DNA of 64,000 nucleotides from Streptomyces sp. ISL-100 (lineage in GTDB: Bacteria; Actinomycetota; Actinomycetes; Streptomycetales; Streptomycetaceae), in the NCBI RefSeq assembly GCF_018614615.1, contig NZ_JAGGOK010000012.1, positions 157,056 to 221,055 of the forward strand. The letters run 5' to 3'. Numbering within the stretch: the first letter of the stretch is position 1; each line of letters begins with the position of its first letter. The translations under genes were made by a program, and so were the position numbers. This document shows, one piece after another, positions 1 through 9,223 of this stretch. A model generated the notes under the pieces. The model saw only the letters and a program-made list of their open reading frames with translations, had not been told where the DNA came from and searched no databases.

Positions 1-1
1 C

Positions 2-49
2 TTCGATCACGCCCGTGGCCTCGCCGCGCTGGGATCCGGCCGCCCGTGA
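2..49 (+). CDS. Possible C-terminal end of a gene entering from the left
   Basis: An open frame runs in from the window edge and ends with TGA at 47-49, giving about 15 residues. It is too short to identify. It could equally be chance open frame in GC-rich DNA. The 39 bases after it, up to the next gene, show no feature. Confidence 0.2.
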   Translation, partial: FDHARGLAALGSGRP

Positions 50-88
50 GGAGCGGCAGACGAGGACGGTCCCCCCGTCATCCCGCAG

Positions 89-430
89 TCATCCCGCTTG
101 CTGCCGCATCCTCGCCGCCGTGTCCGCCGCGTCGTAACCTGGAGCGACGCCCTCAGCCAGGATCACGTCCCCGGTGATGTGCCTCGTACGCAGCGGCAGG
201 ATCTCCTGGTAGGCCTCGGAGTCGTACCAGTCGCGCGCCTTCTCGATGTCCGGGAAGCCGATGATGACCAGGTAGCCGGGCCACTCCCCCTCAAGGACTT
301 CAACCTCCGTCCCGTGGACCAGGAAGTGTCCCGCGAAGGGGGCGAGGGTGGCCTGGATCCGCTCCATGTACGTGAAGATGTCCTCGTGCTGGGCGGCGGC
401 TCGCAGGTGACCGATGGCGTAGGCACTCAT
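89..430 (-). CDS. DUF1330 family protein
   Basis: A 113-residue protein with the layout of the DUF1330 family (small dimeric alpha/beta-barrel fold related to ABM domains). The supporting part is the central block around residues 45-75 (VEVLEGEWPG, then a short strand and DIEKARDWYDSEAY), which is the characteristic region of the family. The ATG at 430 is preceded by GGGGAGGAACACC, a good ribosome binding site. No enzymatic role is established for the family, so none is assigned. It is followed on the same strand, upstream, by the alcohol dehydrogenase gene ending at 545, with 114 bp between; co-transcription is possible but not shown. Confidence 0.8.
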   Translation of the reverse strand: MSAYAIGHLRAAAQHEDIFTYMERIQATLAPFAGHFLVHGTEVEVLEGEWPGYLVIIGFPDIEKARDWYDSEAYQEILPLRTRHITGDVILAEGVAPGYDAADTAARMRQQAG

Positions 431-544
431 GGTGTTCCTCCCCGGGGAATCGCTGATGAGTCACATCCTTCCGGGGAGCATCACCACCGTCGATTACCGC
501 TCAGGTAATGCGCCGGCCCAGCCCTTCGCAGACCGGATCGCAGT

Positions 545-1624
545 TCAGATCGTCGCCGTGTCGATCACGAAGCGGTAGCGCACATCGCTCGCCAGAACCC
601 GCTCGTACGCCTCGTTGATCTCGTCCGCGCGGATCAGTTCGATCTCCGCGCCCAGCCCGTGCCGCGCACAGAAGTCGAGCATTTCCTGCGTCTCGGCGAT
701 ACCGCCGATCATCGACCCGGCCAGCGTCTTGTTGCCGCCGATCAGCGAGAACATGTTGATCGAGTTGGGCTCCTCGGGGGCGCCCACGTTCACGAAGGCC
801 CCGCCCACCTTGAGCAGGCTGAGATAGGCGTCCATGTCCAGCGGCGCGGAGACCGTCGAGACGATCAGGTCGAAGGAGCCTGCCAGTTCCTCGAAGGTCT
901 TCGGGTCGCTGGTCGCGTAGAAGTGGTCGGCGCCGAGCTTCAGCCCGTCCTCCTTCTTGCGGAGGGTCTGGCTCAGTACGGTCACCTCGGCGCCCAGCGC
1001 CTCCGCGATCTTGACGCCCATGTGCCCGAGGCCGCCCAGGCCCAGGATCGCGACCTTCTTGCCGGGGCCCGCCTGCCAGTGCCTGAGCGGCGAGTAGAGG
1101 GTGATGCCGGCGCACAGCAGCGGCGCGGCGACGTCCAGGGAGAGGCCCTCCGGGATGCGGACCGCGTAGTCCTCGTCGACGACGAGGTGCGTGGAGTAGC
1201 CGCCGTACGTCGGCTCACCGTTCTTGTCGAGTGCGTTGTACGTACCGGTCATGCCCTTGGTGCAGTGCTGCTCCTGGCCCGCCAGGCACGCCTCGCACGC
1301 GCGGCAGGAGTCGACGAAGCAGCCGACGCCCACCCGGTCACCGACGGCGTACTTGCTGACGCCGGGGCCGGCCTCCGTGACGATGCCGGCGATCTCGTGA
1401 CCCGGGACCATCGGGTAGATGCCCTCGCCCCAGCCGTCACGGACCTGGTGGATGTCGGAGTGGCAGATGCCCGCGTACTTGATCTCGATCAGCACGTCGT
1501 GCTCGCCGACCGGGCGGCGCGGTACGGAGATCTTCTCCAGCGGTGCCTTCGCGGAAGGGGCGGCGTATGCGGCGACAGAGGAGACAGAGGAGTCAGAAGA
1601 CGCGGACGAAAGGGAAGTGGTCAT
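545..1624 (-). CDS. Zinc-dependent NAD(P) alcohol dehydrogenase (CAD/YahK type)
   Basis: A 359-residue medium-chain dehydrogenase/reductase that interconverts alcohols and aldehydes with NAD(P). Catalytic zinc ligands are visible as C54 in GICHSDIH and H76-E77 in PGHE. Structural zinc cysteines lie at 107, 110, 113 and 121. The cofactor-binding glycine motif GLGGLG follows near residue 185. The length matches the cinnamyl-alcohol-dehydrogenase/YahK group. I start it at ATG 1624; the open frame extends further upstream, but those residues have no family character and run into the divergent promoter region. It faces the XRE regulator starting at 1743, a common pairing of regulator and target oxidoreductase, so that regulator probably controls it. 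Substrate unknown. Confidence 0.9.
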   Translation of the reverse strand: MTTSLSSASSDSSVSSVAAYAAPSAKAPLEKISVPRRPVGEHDVLIEIKYAGICHSDIHQVRDGWGEGIYPMVPGHEIAGIVTEAGPGVSKYAVGDRVGVGCFVDSCRACEACLAGQEQHCTKGMTGTYNALDKNGEPTYGGYSTHLVVDEDYAVRIPEGLSLDVAAPLLCAGITLYSPLRHWQAGPGKKVAILGLGGLGHMGVKIAEALGAEVTVLSQTLRKKEDGLKLGADHFYATSDPKTFEELAGSFDLIVSTVSAPLDMDAYLSLLKVGGAFVNVGAPEEPNSINMFSLIGGNKTLAGSMIGGIAETQEMLDFCARHGLGAEIELIRADEINEAYERVLASDVRYRFVIDTATI

Positions 1625-1742
1625 GCCTAGAGGCTGCCTGAACTGCGGAGATCCACCCAGCCCCCTGTTGAGCGTACGTCTGCTGTGCGTACCACTGGCG
1701 GGGACAGGATCACCGTCGTACGACAGGTAATACTTGATTGCT

Positions 1743-2600
1743 ATGGACCAGCGCGCCGAACTGAGTGAGTTCCTCCGCTCCCGCCGTGCGCGGCTCAAGC
1801 CGGAGGACGTGGGCATGCCCGACTTCGGCAGGCACCGCCGCGTCCCCGGTCTGCGCCGCGAGGAGCTGGCGCAGCTGGCGGGGGTCTCGGTGGCGTACTA
1901 CACGCGCCTTGAGCAGGGCAACGGCCGCAACGTGTCCATGGAGGTTCTGGACGCGATCGCCCGCGCCCTGCGGCTCTCCGACGCCGAGCGTGACCACCTC
2001 ACCCACCTCGCCAAGCCGACGCAGAAGCGAAAGCGTTCTTCCATGCGGCCGCAGCGCCTGCGGCCCGGGATCCAGCAGCTGATGGACGCGATGGACGGCG
2101 TGCCCGCGTACGTCGTGGGGCGGCGTACCGATGTCCTCGGCTGGAACCGCCTCGCCCGTGCGCTGCTCGGCGACTTCGCCGCGCTCCCCGCCGATGAGCG
2201 CAATTTCGCCCGCCTCCTCTTCCTGGACGACAACTTCCGGGGTGTGTACACCGACTGGGATCACAAAGCGTGCGAGGTCGTCAGCTATCTGCGGTTCGAC
2301 GCCGGCTGCCATCCGGACGATCCGCTACTGTCCGCGCTGGTCGGTGAGCTGTCGGTGAAGAGCGAGGTGTTCAGGAGCCTGTGGGCCGCGCACCACGTGA
2401 AGGACAAGGGCCACGGCACCAAGCGTCTGCACCACCCCCTGGTGGGTGACCTGACGCTGGCGTACGAGACGCTGAGGCTGCCCGACGACCCGGAACAGTC
2501 CCTGGTCACCTTCCACGCGGAGCCCGGATCGCCGTCGGAGGCGTCCCTGCGGCTGCTGGCGAGCTGGGGGACGGACGTGAATGTAGAGGTACGTGGATGA
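1743..2600 (+). CDS. XRE-family regulator with MmyB-like ligand domain
   Basis: A 285-residue transcription factor. Residues about 8-70 form a Cro/C1 helix-turn-helix, with the actinomycete signature [18 protein letters not shown] followed by YYTRLEQG. The rest is the MmyB-like ligand-binding domain, recognisable from [25 protein letters not shown] and the [16 protein letters not shown] end. ATG at 1743 is chosen over TTG at 1734. Members of this family usually regulate an adjacent divergent oxidoreductase, here the zinc alcohol dehydrogenase. The next gene overlaps it by 4 bp (ATGA), so they are probably one transcript. The ligand cannot be told from sequence. Confidence 0.88.
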   Translation: MDQRAELSEFLRSRRARLKPEDVGMPDFGRHRRVPGLRREELAQLAGVSVAYYTRLEQGNGRNVSMEVLDAIARALRLSDAERDHLTHLAKPTQKRKRSSMRPQRLRPGIQQLMDAMDGVPAYVVGRRTDVLGWNRLARALLGDFAALPADERNFARLLFLDDNFRGVYTDWDHKACEVVSYLRFDAGCHPDDPLLSALVGELSVKSEVFRSLWAAHHVKDKGHGTKRLHHPLVGDLTLAYETLRLPDDPEQSLVTFHAEPGSPSEASLRLLASWGTDVNVEVRG

Positions 2601-3061
2601 GTGACGCGCCAGTGACCCTGCGCCGGGCGGCCGGTGCCGACGACGCGGCCGCCGTTGCGGATGTCTGGCTGCGGTCGTACGACGCCGCGCTGCCCACGGT
2701 GAAGCGGGCACACAGCGACGACGGGGTGCGGGACTTCTTCCGGTACGTCGTGGTGCCGGAGCAGGAGACGTGGGTGGCCGAGAGCGCCGGCGCCGTCGTC
2801 GGGATGATGGCGCTTGAGCCCGGCCGCATCGAGCAGCTGTACCTGGCGCCGGAGCACCGGGGGCGCGGGATCGGCGACCGCTTCGTACAGCTCGCGAAGG
2901 AACGGTCGCCCGGCGGCCTGGAGTTGTGGACCTTCCAGGTCAACAGCCCCGCCCACCGCTTCTACGAACGGCACGGCTTCCGCGAGGCCGAGCGGACGGA
3001 CGGCTCGCGCAACAAGGAGCGCGAGCCGGACGTCCGCTACGTGTGGGTGCCGCAGAGCTGA
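2597..3061 (+). CDS. GNAT family N-acetyltransferase
   Basis: A 154-residue single-domain acetyltransferase. The acetyl-CoA-binding motif A is clear as IEQLYLAPEHRGRGIGDRFV near residues 74-93, and motif B as NSPAHRFYERHGF near 115-127, the standard C-terminal GNAT pattern. It overlaps the XRE regulator gene by 4 bp and is presumably translated by coupling. The stop codon lies within a 17-bp perfect tandem duplication (3051-3084). The acceptor substrate is unknown. Confidence 0.88.
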   Translation: MSDAPVTLRRAAGADDAAAVADVWLRSYDAALPTVKRAHSDDGVRDFFRYVVVPEQETWVAESAGAVVGMMALEPGRIEQLYLAPEHRGRGIGDRFVQLAKERSPGGLELWTFQVNSPAHRFYERHGFREAERTDGSRNKEREPDVRYVWVPQS

Positions 3062-3084
3062 TACGAACGCAGAGCTGATACGAA
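3051..3084. repeat. 17-bp perfect tandem duplication at a gene end
   Basis: CGCAGAGCTGATACGAA occurs at 3051-3067 and again at 3068-3084. The first copy contains the last two codons and TGA of the GNAT gene, so the duplication adds a non-coding second copy of the gene end. It looks like a recent replication slippage. Confidence 0.85.
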
Positions 3085-3115
3085 ACCGGCGAAACTGGCG
3101 GAGCTGACGAAGCCG

Positions 3116-3877
3116 TCAGGGCTGGTACGGCGGCGCCACTCCCCAGCCCCACCGCGGGACCGGCGCGCGGCGCGGCGGGGTGGCCCCCGGCTGGGAGTTG
3201 GTGAGGGCGATCCGGGTGCCCCATTCGACGTACGCGACGAAGGCGGACCGGAATTCGGGGTCGTCCGGCAGCCCCGTCTCGTCCGCCGCGTCCAGCAGCA
3301 GCGACACCCAGCGGCGGCGCTGCGGCTCGGTGATGGCCTTGTCGAGGTGGTGGGCGAGCATGGCGGGGTAACCGCCGTGCTCACCGGTGTAGCGGGCGGG
3401 GCCGCCGAAGACCTCGCCGAGCCAGAGCGCGACATGGGCGGGGTGGTCGGGCGACATGCCTTCGAAGACGGGGGCGAGGAGTTCGTCCTTGCGTACGTGC
3501 ACGTAGAAGGCCTCGGTGAGCCGTTCCAGGGCTTGGGCGCCGCCCGCCCACGAGTAGAGGGACGGTACGGAGCCGCCGGCGCCGTGCACGGCGGTCGGGG
3601 TGTAGTGCCGCATCTCCTCGATCTGCTCGACGTACGGACGGATCTCCGCGAAGAAGGCCTTGAACTGCTCGCTGCCACGGAACCCTTCGAGATGGTCGCG
3701 GGTGGAGGTCCAGATGATCCGCAGGATGTAGCTCGCGGCCTCCTCCTCGCAGCGCGCGAGTTCGTACTCGACGCACTGCGGCGACTGCGCGAGCTGCACG
3801 GCGGCGCGGGCGTACGCCGCCTCGAAGTCGGCGGCACGGTCCTCGGGGATGCGGTAACGGATGTATTCGACGGTCAT
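3116..3877 (-). CDS. ABM monooxygenase - truncated haemoglobin (group II) fusion
   Basis: A 253-residue two-domain protein. Residues 1-95 are an antibiotic biosynthesis monooxygenase (ABM) domain, with TVEYIRYRIP and the DHLEGFRGSEQFKAFF block. Residues about 105-235 are a group II truncated haemoglobin, with FYVHV (B10 Tyr about 125), FGGPARYT, the probable proximal histidine H177 and W190. ATG at 3877 is preceded by a run of G residues fitting a ribosome binding site. The longer frame upstream is not conserved in character. A chimera of this kind has been described from Streptomyces avermitilis, so the architecture is known, but its substrate and physiological role are not settled. Oxygen, NO or peroxide chemistry coupled to the ABM domain is an inference. 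Confidence 0.88.
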   Translation of the reverse strand: MTVEYIRYRIPEDRAADFEAAYARAAVQLAQSPQCVEYELARCEEEAASYILRIIWTSTRDHLEGFRGSEQFKAFFAEIRPYVEQIEEMRHYTPTAVHGAGGSVPSLYSWAGGAQALERLTEAFYVHVRKDELLAPVFEGMSPDHPAHVALWLGEVFGGPARYTGEHGGYPAMLAHHLDKAITEPQRRRWVSLLLDAADETGLPDDPEFRSAFVAYVEWGTRIALTNSQPGATPPRRAPVPRWGWGVAPPYQP

Positions 3878-3921
3878 GCTCTTTTCCCCCCCTGAAAGAC
3901 ATTCAGATCCGGCGGGCGTCG

Positions 3922-4896
3922 TCAGATCTTCGTCTGGAAAATTCCGCTGGCGCGCTCGCGCCCGTAACCGAGTGCTTCGTTGACGACGAGCATCGGCCGG
4001 TTCTCGTCGGCGACCGTGGTGCCGATCCACCGTACATGCGGCTGCTGTTGAGCCAGCATCCGCAGCTTGACCGCGCGGCCGAGCCCCCGGCCCCGGTGGG
4101 CGGGGACGACCACAGTGTCGTACTGGAGCGCGCGTACGTCCGACGGGTCGCGCAGCACCAGTTCGGTGTACGCCGCGACGGTGTCGTCCCCGCCCCGCGA
4201 GTCGACGGCCGCCACGGTGAGCATCACGCCGCCCCGGTCGAGGATGACCTGGGCTGCGGCGCGCACCTTGTCGGCGTTCCAGACCGGTGGCGCCTCATCC
4301 ACGTCACCGGTGGGGGCGTCGTCCATGGCGCCGTGGGCGGTGGCGGACGCGTCGGCGAGGTGGTCGGGGACGACGCCCTCCCAGGTGGCGAAGGTGTAGC
4401 CGGCGGGGAGCTCGCCGTCCGGGCGCGGCAGGGACGTGTCCTGTACGTACCAGGTGATCGGCAGTACGTTCTCGAAGCCGCGCGCACCTGCGAACTTCTC
4501 GCCCGCACCGCCGACTTCGAGCTCGGTGGCGACGGAAGTGCGGCCGTCGGCGGCCAGTTCGGCGCGTACGGCGTCCCACAGGGCGGCGCCGACTCCCTGC
4601 CGCCGGGCGTCGGGGCGTACCGCCAGGGTGCTGAGGAACGCGGTGTGCTCGTTGCCGGGGTCCGTGTGGAGGAGCAGCGAGGCGACGCCTTCGTACGATC
4701 CGTCGGGCGCGGTGGCGGTGAAGCTGACCACGCGCCCGCGCGCCGAGGGTACTTGGAGCTTGCCGGCGGTCTCGGCTCGTCCCGGGGGTGGGATCTCGGC
4801 GGGCAGGTCGTGTTGGTGGGCGGCGGTGACGACGTCGTGCCAGGCGTCCACGGCGGCGGCGGGAGGCGTGTCCAGGGTTCGCACTGTGATCGGCAT
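3922..4896 (-). CDS. Tandem GNAT acetyltransferase
   Basis: A 324-residue protein with two GNAT-type halves. The N-terminal half has the CoA-binding motif TLAVRPDARRQGVGAALWDA near residues 90-109. The C-terminal half has DTVVVPAHRGRGLGRAVKLRM near 265-285 and the family ending NEALGYGRERASGIFQTKI. This two-domain layout resembles the Eis/MshD-like double GNAT proteins of actinomycetes. I start at ATG 4896 because the upstream extension lacks domain character. The gene lies 44 bp from the haemoglobin fusion gene on the same strand. Substrate unknown. Confidence 0.82.
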   Translation of the reverse strand: MPITVRTLDTPPAAAVDAWHDVVTAAHQHDLPAEIPPPGRAETAGKLQVPSARGRVVSFTATAPDGSYEGVASLLLHTDPGNEHTAFLSTLAVRPDARRQGVGAALWDAVRAELAADGRTSVATELEVGGAGEKFAGARGFENVLPITWYVQDTSLPRPDGELPAGYTFATWEGVVPDHLADASATAHGAMDDAPTGDVDEAPPVWNADKVRAAAQVILDRGGVMLTVAAVDSRGGDDTVAAYTELVLRDPSDVRALQYDTVVVPAHRGRGLGRAVKLRMLAQQQPHVRWIGTTVADENRPMLVVNEALGYGRERASGIFQTKI

Positions 4897-4956
4897 GCAC
4901 AGGAACGTACGCGCGGCCCCGGAGGCCCGCACGCGAGTTCCGCACTCCCGCCGCCG

Positions 4957-5573
<617 letters not shown>

Positions 5574-5574
5574 C

Positions 5575-5720
5575 GTGACTCCTCCCCGCCCTAAAGGGAC
5601 GGGGCTTCTCGCTAAGCCAGGTTGGCGTTGCGAAGGACCAGCCCGGCCCGTAGAGCGTTGAGTGCTCCCACTGTGTCGGCGTGCGCGGTGTGGCCGCAGG
5701 CGACGCAGTGGAACCTTTCC
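5575..5720 (-). ncRNA. Predicted omega RNA (reRNA) scaffold at the tnpB 3' end
   Basis: In TnpB elements the guide RNA scaffold overlaps the end of tnpB and terminates at the element's right end, with the guide taken from flanking DNA. Here the scaffold would end at 5575 and the guide would begin at 5574 as GTTCTTCACCTACCTCCGGG, which is the start of the disrupted ftsX-like gene. The 5' limit is a guess by analogy. No expression evidence. Confidence 0.45.
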
Positions 5721-6835
5721 TGTGTGGGCCGGTTCTCCTTCGCTGTGTGCCCGCACTGGGGGCACTGGCGGGAGGTGTTGCGGGGGTCCACGGCGATCAC
5801 TTCCCGTCCGGCGCTTTCAGCCTTGGCGTGCAGGATCGTCAGGAACACCCCCCATCCGGCATCGGCGATGCTGCGGTTCAGTCCGGCCTTGGCGGCGGCC
5901 CCGTTGGGGAGGAAGGTGCCCGGCTGGTCGGGGTCGGGCTTCGGAGCGGGGGCCTTGATCATGTGGCGGATCTTGAGGTCTTCGTGGGCGATGAAGTCGT
6001 GCGCGCGGACCAGGTCGAGGGCGGTCTTGTGTGCGTGGTCGAGCCGCTGGCGGCGGACCTTGCCGTGAAGCTCGGCGACCTTGTCCACGGCACGCTGGTG
6101 GTTGGCGGTGCGGTCCTTGGCCTTGCGGCGCGGGAACCTTGACAGGGCCTGCTGAGCAGCTTCGAGCTTCGTGGAGGCCGTTCGGCCGTGGCGCGGGTTG
6201 GGGACGAACTCTCCGCCCGAGTCGGCGAGGAAGTTCGCTATGCCCAGGTCGATGCCGACCACGGACCCGGTTGCGGGCAGCGGCTCGGGCTGGTCCTGTT
6301 CGGTGGTCAGCACGACGAACCACTTACGGCCTTCGCGCTTGACGCTGACGGTCTTGACTCTGCCGACCACCGGCCGGTGCTGGTTGACCTTCACATGCCC
6401 GACGCCCTGGAAACGGACGCGGGTGCCCGGATCGTTCGGGGTGGAGTTCCACCGGCAGCCGTCCCCGTCCTTGGGGTAGTCCACCGTGTCGAACCAGCTC
6501 CCCCCGCGAAAGCGCGGGTATCCAGGGGCGTCACCGGACTTGACCCGGCGGAAGAACGCCGCGAACGCCTTGTCGAGACGGCGAAGCGTCGCCTGCTGCG
6601 AGGAGAACGACCACCGGCCTTGGCGGTCCGGGTCGAACGCCCGAATCTCCTTGAGCTGGCCGGACTGCGTGCCGTACCGGACGGTGGTCTTCGAGACGTG
6701 CCGGTAGGCATCGCGTCGTTCCTGCAACGCCCCGTTGTAGAGGGAGCAGTGATCCCGCAGCATCTCGCCCAGAGCTTGAGCCTGGCCCACGGTGGGCCGC
6801 ATGAGGAATTTGTACGCACGAATCATCCAGCCCAC
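5612..6835 (-). CDS. tnpB: TnpB RNA-guided endonuclease
   Basis: A 407-residue TnpB protein, full length for the family. An N-terminal OrfB_HTH/wedge region (MIRAYKFLMRPT at 4-15) is followed by a RuvC nuclease with all three acidic residues: D196 in GIDLGIANF, E285 in AHEDLKI and D387 in HADTVGALN. The zinc ribbon between RuvC parts has C358/C361 and C377/C380 (CPQCGH, CVACGH). Nothing looks damaged, so the nuclease is probably active. TnpB cleaves DNA next to a short TAM motif when guided by the RNA made from the element's right end, which helps the element persist at its donor site. The last RuvC segment reads DTVGALN rather than the commoner D-x-N-A-A-x-N, a conservative variation. Confidence 0.95.
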   Translation of the reverse strand: MGWMIRAYKFLMRPTVGQAQALGEMLRDHCSLYNGALQERRDAYRHVSKTTVRYGTQSGQLKEIRAFDPDRQGRWSFSSQQATLRRLDKAFAAFFRRVKSGDAPGYPRFRGGSWFDTVDYPKDGDGCRWNSTPNDPGTRVRFQGVGHVKVNQHRPVVGRVKTVSVKREGRKWFVVLTTEQDQPEPLPATGSVVGIDLGIANFLADSGGEFVPNPRHGRTASTKLEAAQQALSRFPRRKAKDRTANHQRAVDKVAELHGKVRRQRLDHAHKTALDLVRAHDFIAHEDLKIRHMIKAPAPKPDPDQPGTFLPNGAAAKAGLNRSIADAGWGVFLTILHAKAESAGREVIAVDPRNTSRQCPQCGHTAKENRPTQERFHCVACGHTAHADTVGALNALRAGLVLRNANLA

Positions 6836-7059
6836 CTCCTCAAGGTCTAGTTCGACCCGGCCATTCCGAAGATATGCCTGCCGCTTATGCCTCCGCCCGG
6901 CCTTCCACTGCCCTCACCCGAACGTGTGACGCAGGACAGGTACGCCAGGCAAGCCACCATCGACGCTTGCTCAATCGGCTCCTCCGCTCCCAACATGCGA
7001 AGAGACCACGCGGCCAGCCTGTCCCTCACCACGAAGGCGCAAAGCACTCGTGCGCTCCG

Positions 7060-7125
7060 CGCCTCGGGCCAAGGACGGCATTCCTGCCCGGCCTGAAGGC
7101 CGGGTTTCCCTGCCGAGACAGGGAT
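7060..7125. repeat. Second IS605-like right-end hairpin or transcription terminator
   Basis: CCCGGCC-TGAA-GGCCGGG at 7087-7104 is flanked by TTCCTG on one side and TTTCCC on the other. Read on the minus strand it gives GAAACCCGGCC, TTCA, GGCCGGGCAGGAATGCC, the same plan as the right end at 5575-5604 (GAAGCCCCG ... CGGGGAGGAGTCAC). A second small hairpin CCCTG/CAGGG follows at 7108-7123. It may be a footprint of an older related element. The 455 bases from 6836 to 7290 otherwise hold no gene I can support. Confidence 0.4.
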
Positions 7126-7209
7126 GGCGCGAAGGTACGGGCGGCTCGTAATGGCCGGAAGGCCGGTCTGAGAGCCGCATGAGAAGGCGGGAACGCCGGG
7201 AACGCGAAC

Positions 7210-7251
7210 GGCGGCGGGCGCCGCCCCGAAGCCGGGGTGGCGCCCGCCGCC
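7210..7251. terminator. Strong hairpin terminator after the L,D-transpeptidase gene
   Basis: GGCGGCGGGCGCC at 7210-7222 pairs perfectly with 7239-7251, and the loop contains a further CCCCG/CGGGG stem. It lies 39 bp beyond the stop codon of the L,D-transpeptidase gene, as expected for a Streptomyces terminator without a U-tract. Confidence 0.75.
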
Positions 7252-7290
7252 GTACTGCTTACGGGGGAGGGACGCGGAGGAGAGCTCGGA

Positions 7291-8544
7291 TCAGACCGCG
7301 GAGCCGGCCTTCCACTGCTCCCAGTCCATGTTCCAGCCGTTGAGGCCGTTGTCCGGCTTGATGGTCTTGTCCGGGGAGTTCTTGACGACGACCACGTCAC
7401 CGACGATCGAGTTGTTGAAGAACCACGCACCGGGCTGGTTCGGGTCGTTCGCGCCCTTGGCGTCGTTCAGGCCCACGCAGCCGTGGCTGGTGTTGGCGCC
7501 GCCGAAGATCGAGTCGGCGCCCCAGTAGTTGCCGTGGATGAACGTGCCCGAGGTGGACAGCCGCATGGCGTGCGGCACGTCCTTGATGTCGTACTCGCCC
7601 TTGCCGTCCTTCTTCGTGAAGCCGACGGTCGAGCCGTCCATCCGGGTCTCCTTGAACTTCTCGGAGATCACCATCTGGCCGTTGTACGTCGGGTTCTCGG
7701 GCGCGCCCGCGGAGATCGGGATGGTCTTGATCGTCTTGCCGTCCTGCGTGACCGTCATGGTCTTGGACTTGGCGTCGACGGTGCTGACCTGGTTGCGGCC
7801 GACCGTGAAGGTGACGGTCTTGTCCTGTACGCCGTAGATGCCCTCGGCGCCCTCGACGCCGTCGAGAGCCAGCTTCATCGTGACCGTGGAGCCGCCCTTC
7901 CAGTACTCCTGGGGGCGGAAGTCCAGCCGCTGGGAGCTGAACCAGTGGCCGACGACTTCCTGGCCGCTGCTCGACGTGACCGTGATGCCCTTCTGGACGG
8001 CGGCCTTGTCCGTGATCGGCTTGTCGAAGTTGATCGACACCGGCATGCCCACGCCGACCTTGGAGCCGTCGTCGGGCGTGAAGTTCCCGATGAAGCTGTT
8101 GTCGGGCGAGACGGTGGTGAAGGAAACGTTCTCGTGCGCCTCGCGGCCTGCCGAGTCTGCCGCCGTCGCCGAGATCTTGTACGTCGTCGAGCGCTTCAGC
8201 TGCCCGTCCGGCTTCCAGCTCTTGCCGTCGGCCGCGATGGTGCCCGCGACCTCCGTCCCGTCCGTCGAGGCCATGGTGACCTCGGTCAGCTTGCCGTCGG
8301 TGACGGTGACCTTGGTGCCGCGGTTGATGCTGACGTTGTCGGCGCCGCCCTTGGGGGTGATCACTATTCGGGCCTTGGAAGTGTCCTTGGCCGCCGCCTC
8401 GTCGACCTCGGCCTGCGACTTGTCCGAGCTCTGGGCGCTGCTACCGCCCTTGTCGCCGCCGTCGCTGCAGGCAGAAAGCACCAGAACGCCGCCGAGCAGT
8501 GCGGACGCGGCCATAAGGACCCTGCGCCGCTTGCTGTCCGTCAT
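7291..8544 (-). CDS. L,D-transpeptidase lipoprotein (YkuD family)
   Basis: A 417-residue exported cell-wall enzyme forming 3-3 peptidoglycan cross-links (or attaching proteins to peptidoglycan). The N-terminus is a lipoprotein signal with LVLSAC lipobox, lipidated Cys at 26. Two immunoglobulin-like domains follow, as in mycobacterial Ldt proteins. The C-terminal YkuD domain has HGNYWG and the catalytic motif SHGCVGL with C356. ATG at 8544 is preceded by GGAGAAGCGTGTG, a good ribosome binding site; an in-frame ATG at 8559 is the alternative. It stands alone, with a strong terminator behind it. Confidence 0.93.
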   Translation of the reverse strand: MTDSKRRRVLMAASALLGGVLVLSACSDGGDKGGSSAQSSDKSQAEVDEAAAKDTSKARIVITPKGGADNVSINRGTKVTVTDGKLTEVTMASTDGTEVAGTIAADGKSWKPDGQLKRSTTYKISATAADSAGREAHENVSFTTVSPDNSFIGNFTPDDGSKVGVGMPVSINFDKPITDKAAVQKGITVTSSSGQEVVGHWFSSQRLDFRPQEYWKGGSTVTMKLALDGVEGAEGIYGVQDKTVTFTVGRNQVSTVDAKSKTMTVTQDGKTIKTIPISAGAPENPTYNGQMVISEKFKETRMDGSTVGFTKKDGKGEYDIKDVPHAMRLSTSGTFIHGNYWGADSIFGGANTSHGCVGLNDAKGANDPNQPGAWFFNNSIVGDVVVVKNSPDKTIKPDNGLNGWNMDWEQWKAGSAV

Positions 8545-8780
8545 CACACGCTTCTCCATCGTTGCCGATTCCCCACAAAATCCCCGGGCAGGGCCGCTGG
8601 GCAGCATCACCCTGCCAATGTTCTAAACAGCTGTACCGATTCGTCCGTTCCACATCTGGGGGAATGTGGGGAACACCACTGATCACAGTGACCGACGCAG
8701 CCACGCCGCCGCCGGTTGCGGCAGCGGCGCGCTTTTGTTCGCCGGGTCCACCGGGCTCATCGGAGAAGCTACGCGATGCG

Positions 8781-9107
8781 CTACACGGGTCCCTCCTCGT
8801 CGTCCTCATCAAGGTCCCACTCCAGGGCGTCGGGGTTGTAGTCGATCCGCTCGCTGCTCCACGAGGCCTGCGCGAGCTCCACCCCGGGTACGTCGCTGAT
8901 CAGGTCGAACGGGTCCACGAGGTGGGCGAGGGCCTCCGCGACGTCTTCCCTGACCGCGGCCTCGGCATGCGTACGTTCGACATCCTCCGCGTGTGTGTCC
9001 TGCGTTACGTGCGCGACGGCGGCGCCGGTGAGCGTCTCGGGCTCGGAAATTTCCAGCACCAATTCGACCTGGAGCCGGACAAAGCGTGACGTGTCGGTTG
9101 CGTTCAT
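8781..9107 (-). CDS. Acidic hypothetical protein
   Basis: A 108-residue protein rich in Glu and Asp, with a very acidic tail (WDLDEDDEEGPV). No signal peptide, membrane segment or known domain is visible. The start at ATG 9107 is chosen because the part upstream is arginine-rich shadow frame. The codon pattern is typical of coding DNA here. It is divergent from the small LAXTG-type protein gene with 116 bp between. Function unknown. Confidence 0.6.
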   Translation of the reverse strand: MNATDTSRFVRLQVELVLEISEPETLTGAAVAHVTQDTHAEDVERTHAEAAVREDVAEALAHLVDPFDLISDVPGVELAQASWSSERIDYNPDALEWDLDEDDEEGPV

Positions 9108-9223
9108 GCGTCGGAGCGTAGGCCTCCGGGCTCCCGCGACTTTCCTGCGACCCGCTGCTTTCATTAGCATCGGCGTACACGGCCCACGGCCAATTCCCGG
9201 TTGCCTCAAGGGGGATCGATTAC

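Larger units (their letters stand above)
5575..6850 (-). mobile_element. IS200/IS605-type (IS1341-like, TnpB-only) element
   Basis: The element contains tnpB and, just past its stop codon, a right-end hairpin (5584-5604, CCCCGCCC-TAAA-GGGaCGGGG) ending in GGAGTCAC on the minus strand, the typical right-end form of this family. The right boundary at 5575 is therefore well placed. The left boundary beyond the tnpB start is not: I found no clear subterminal hairpin, so 6850 is only a lower limit. No tnpA transposase is present, so movement would need one in trans. Confidence 0.75.

Noticed and set aside
1715..1724. Palindrome GTCGTACGAC before the XRE regulator as an operator
   Set aside because: GTAC-centred palindromes are common in this DNA, and no second copy or conserved spacing supports a regulatory role.
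7140..7190. String GGTCTGAGAGCCGCATGAG resembling the domain IV/ORF entry region of a group II intron
   Set aside because: The pairing partner (GTACGGTTC-type) and a domain V hairpin are not found nearby, and there is no reverse transcriptase.
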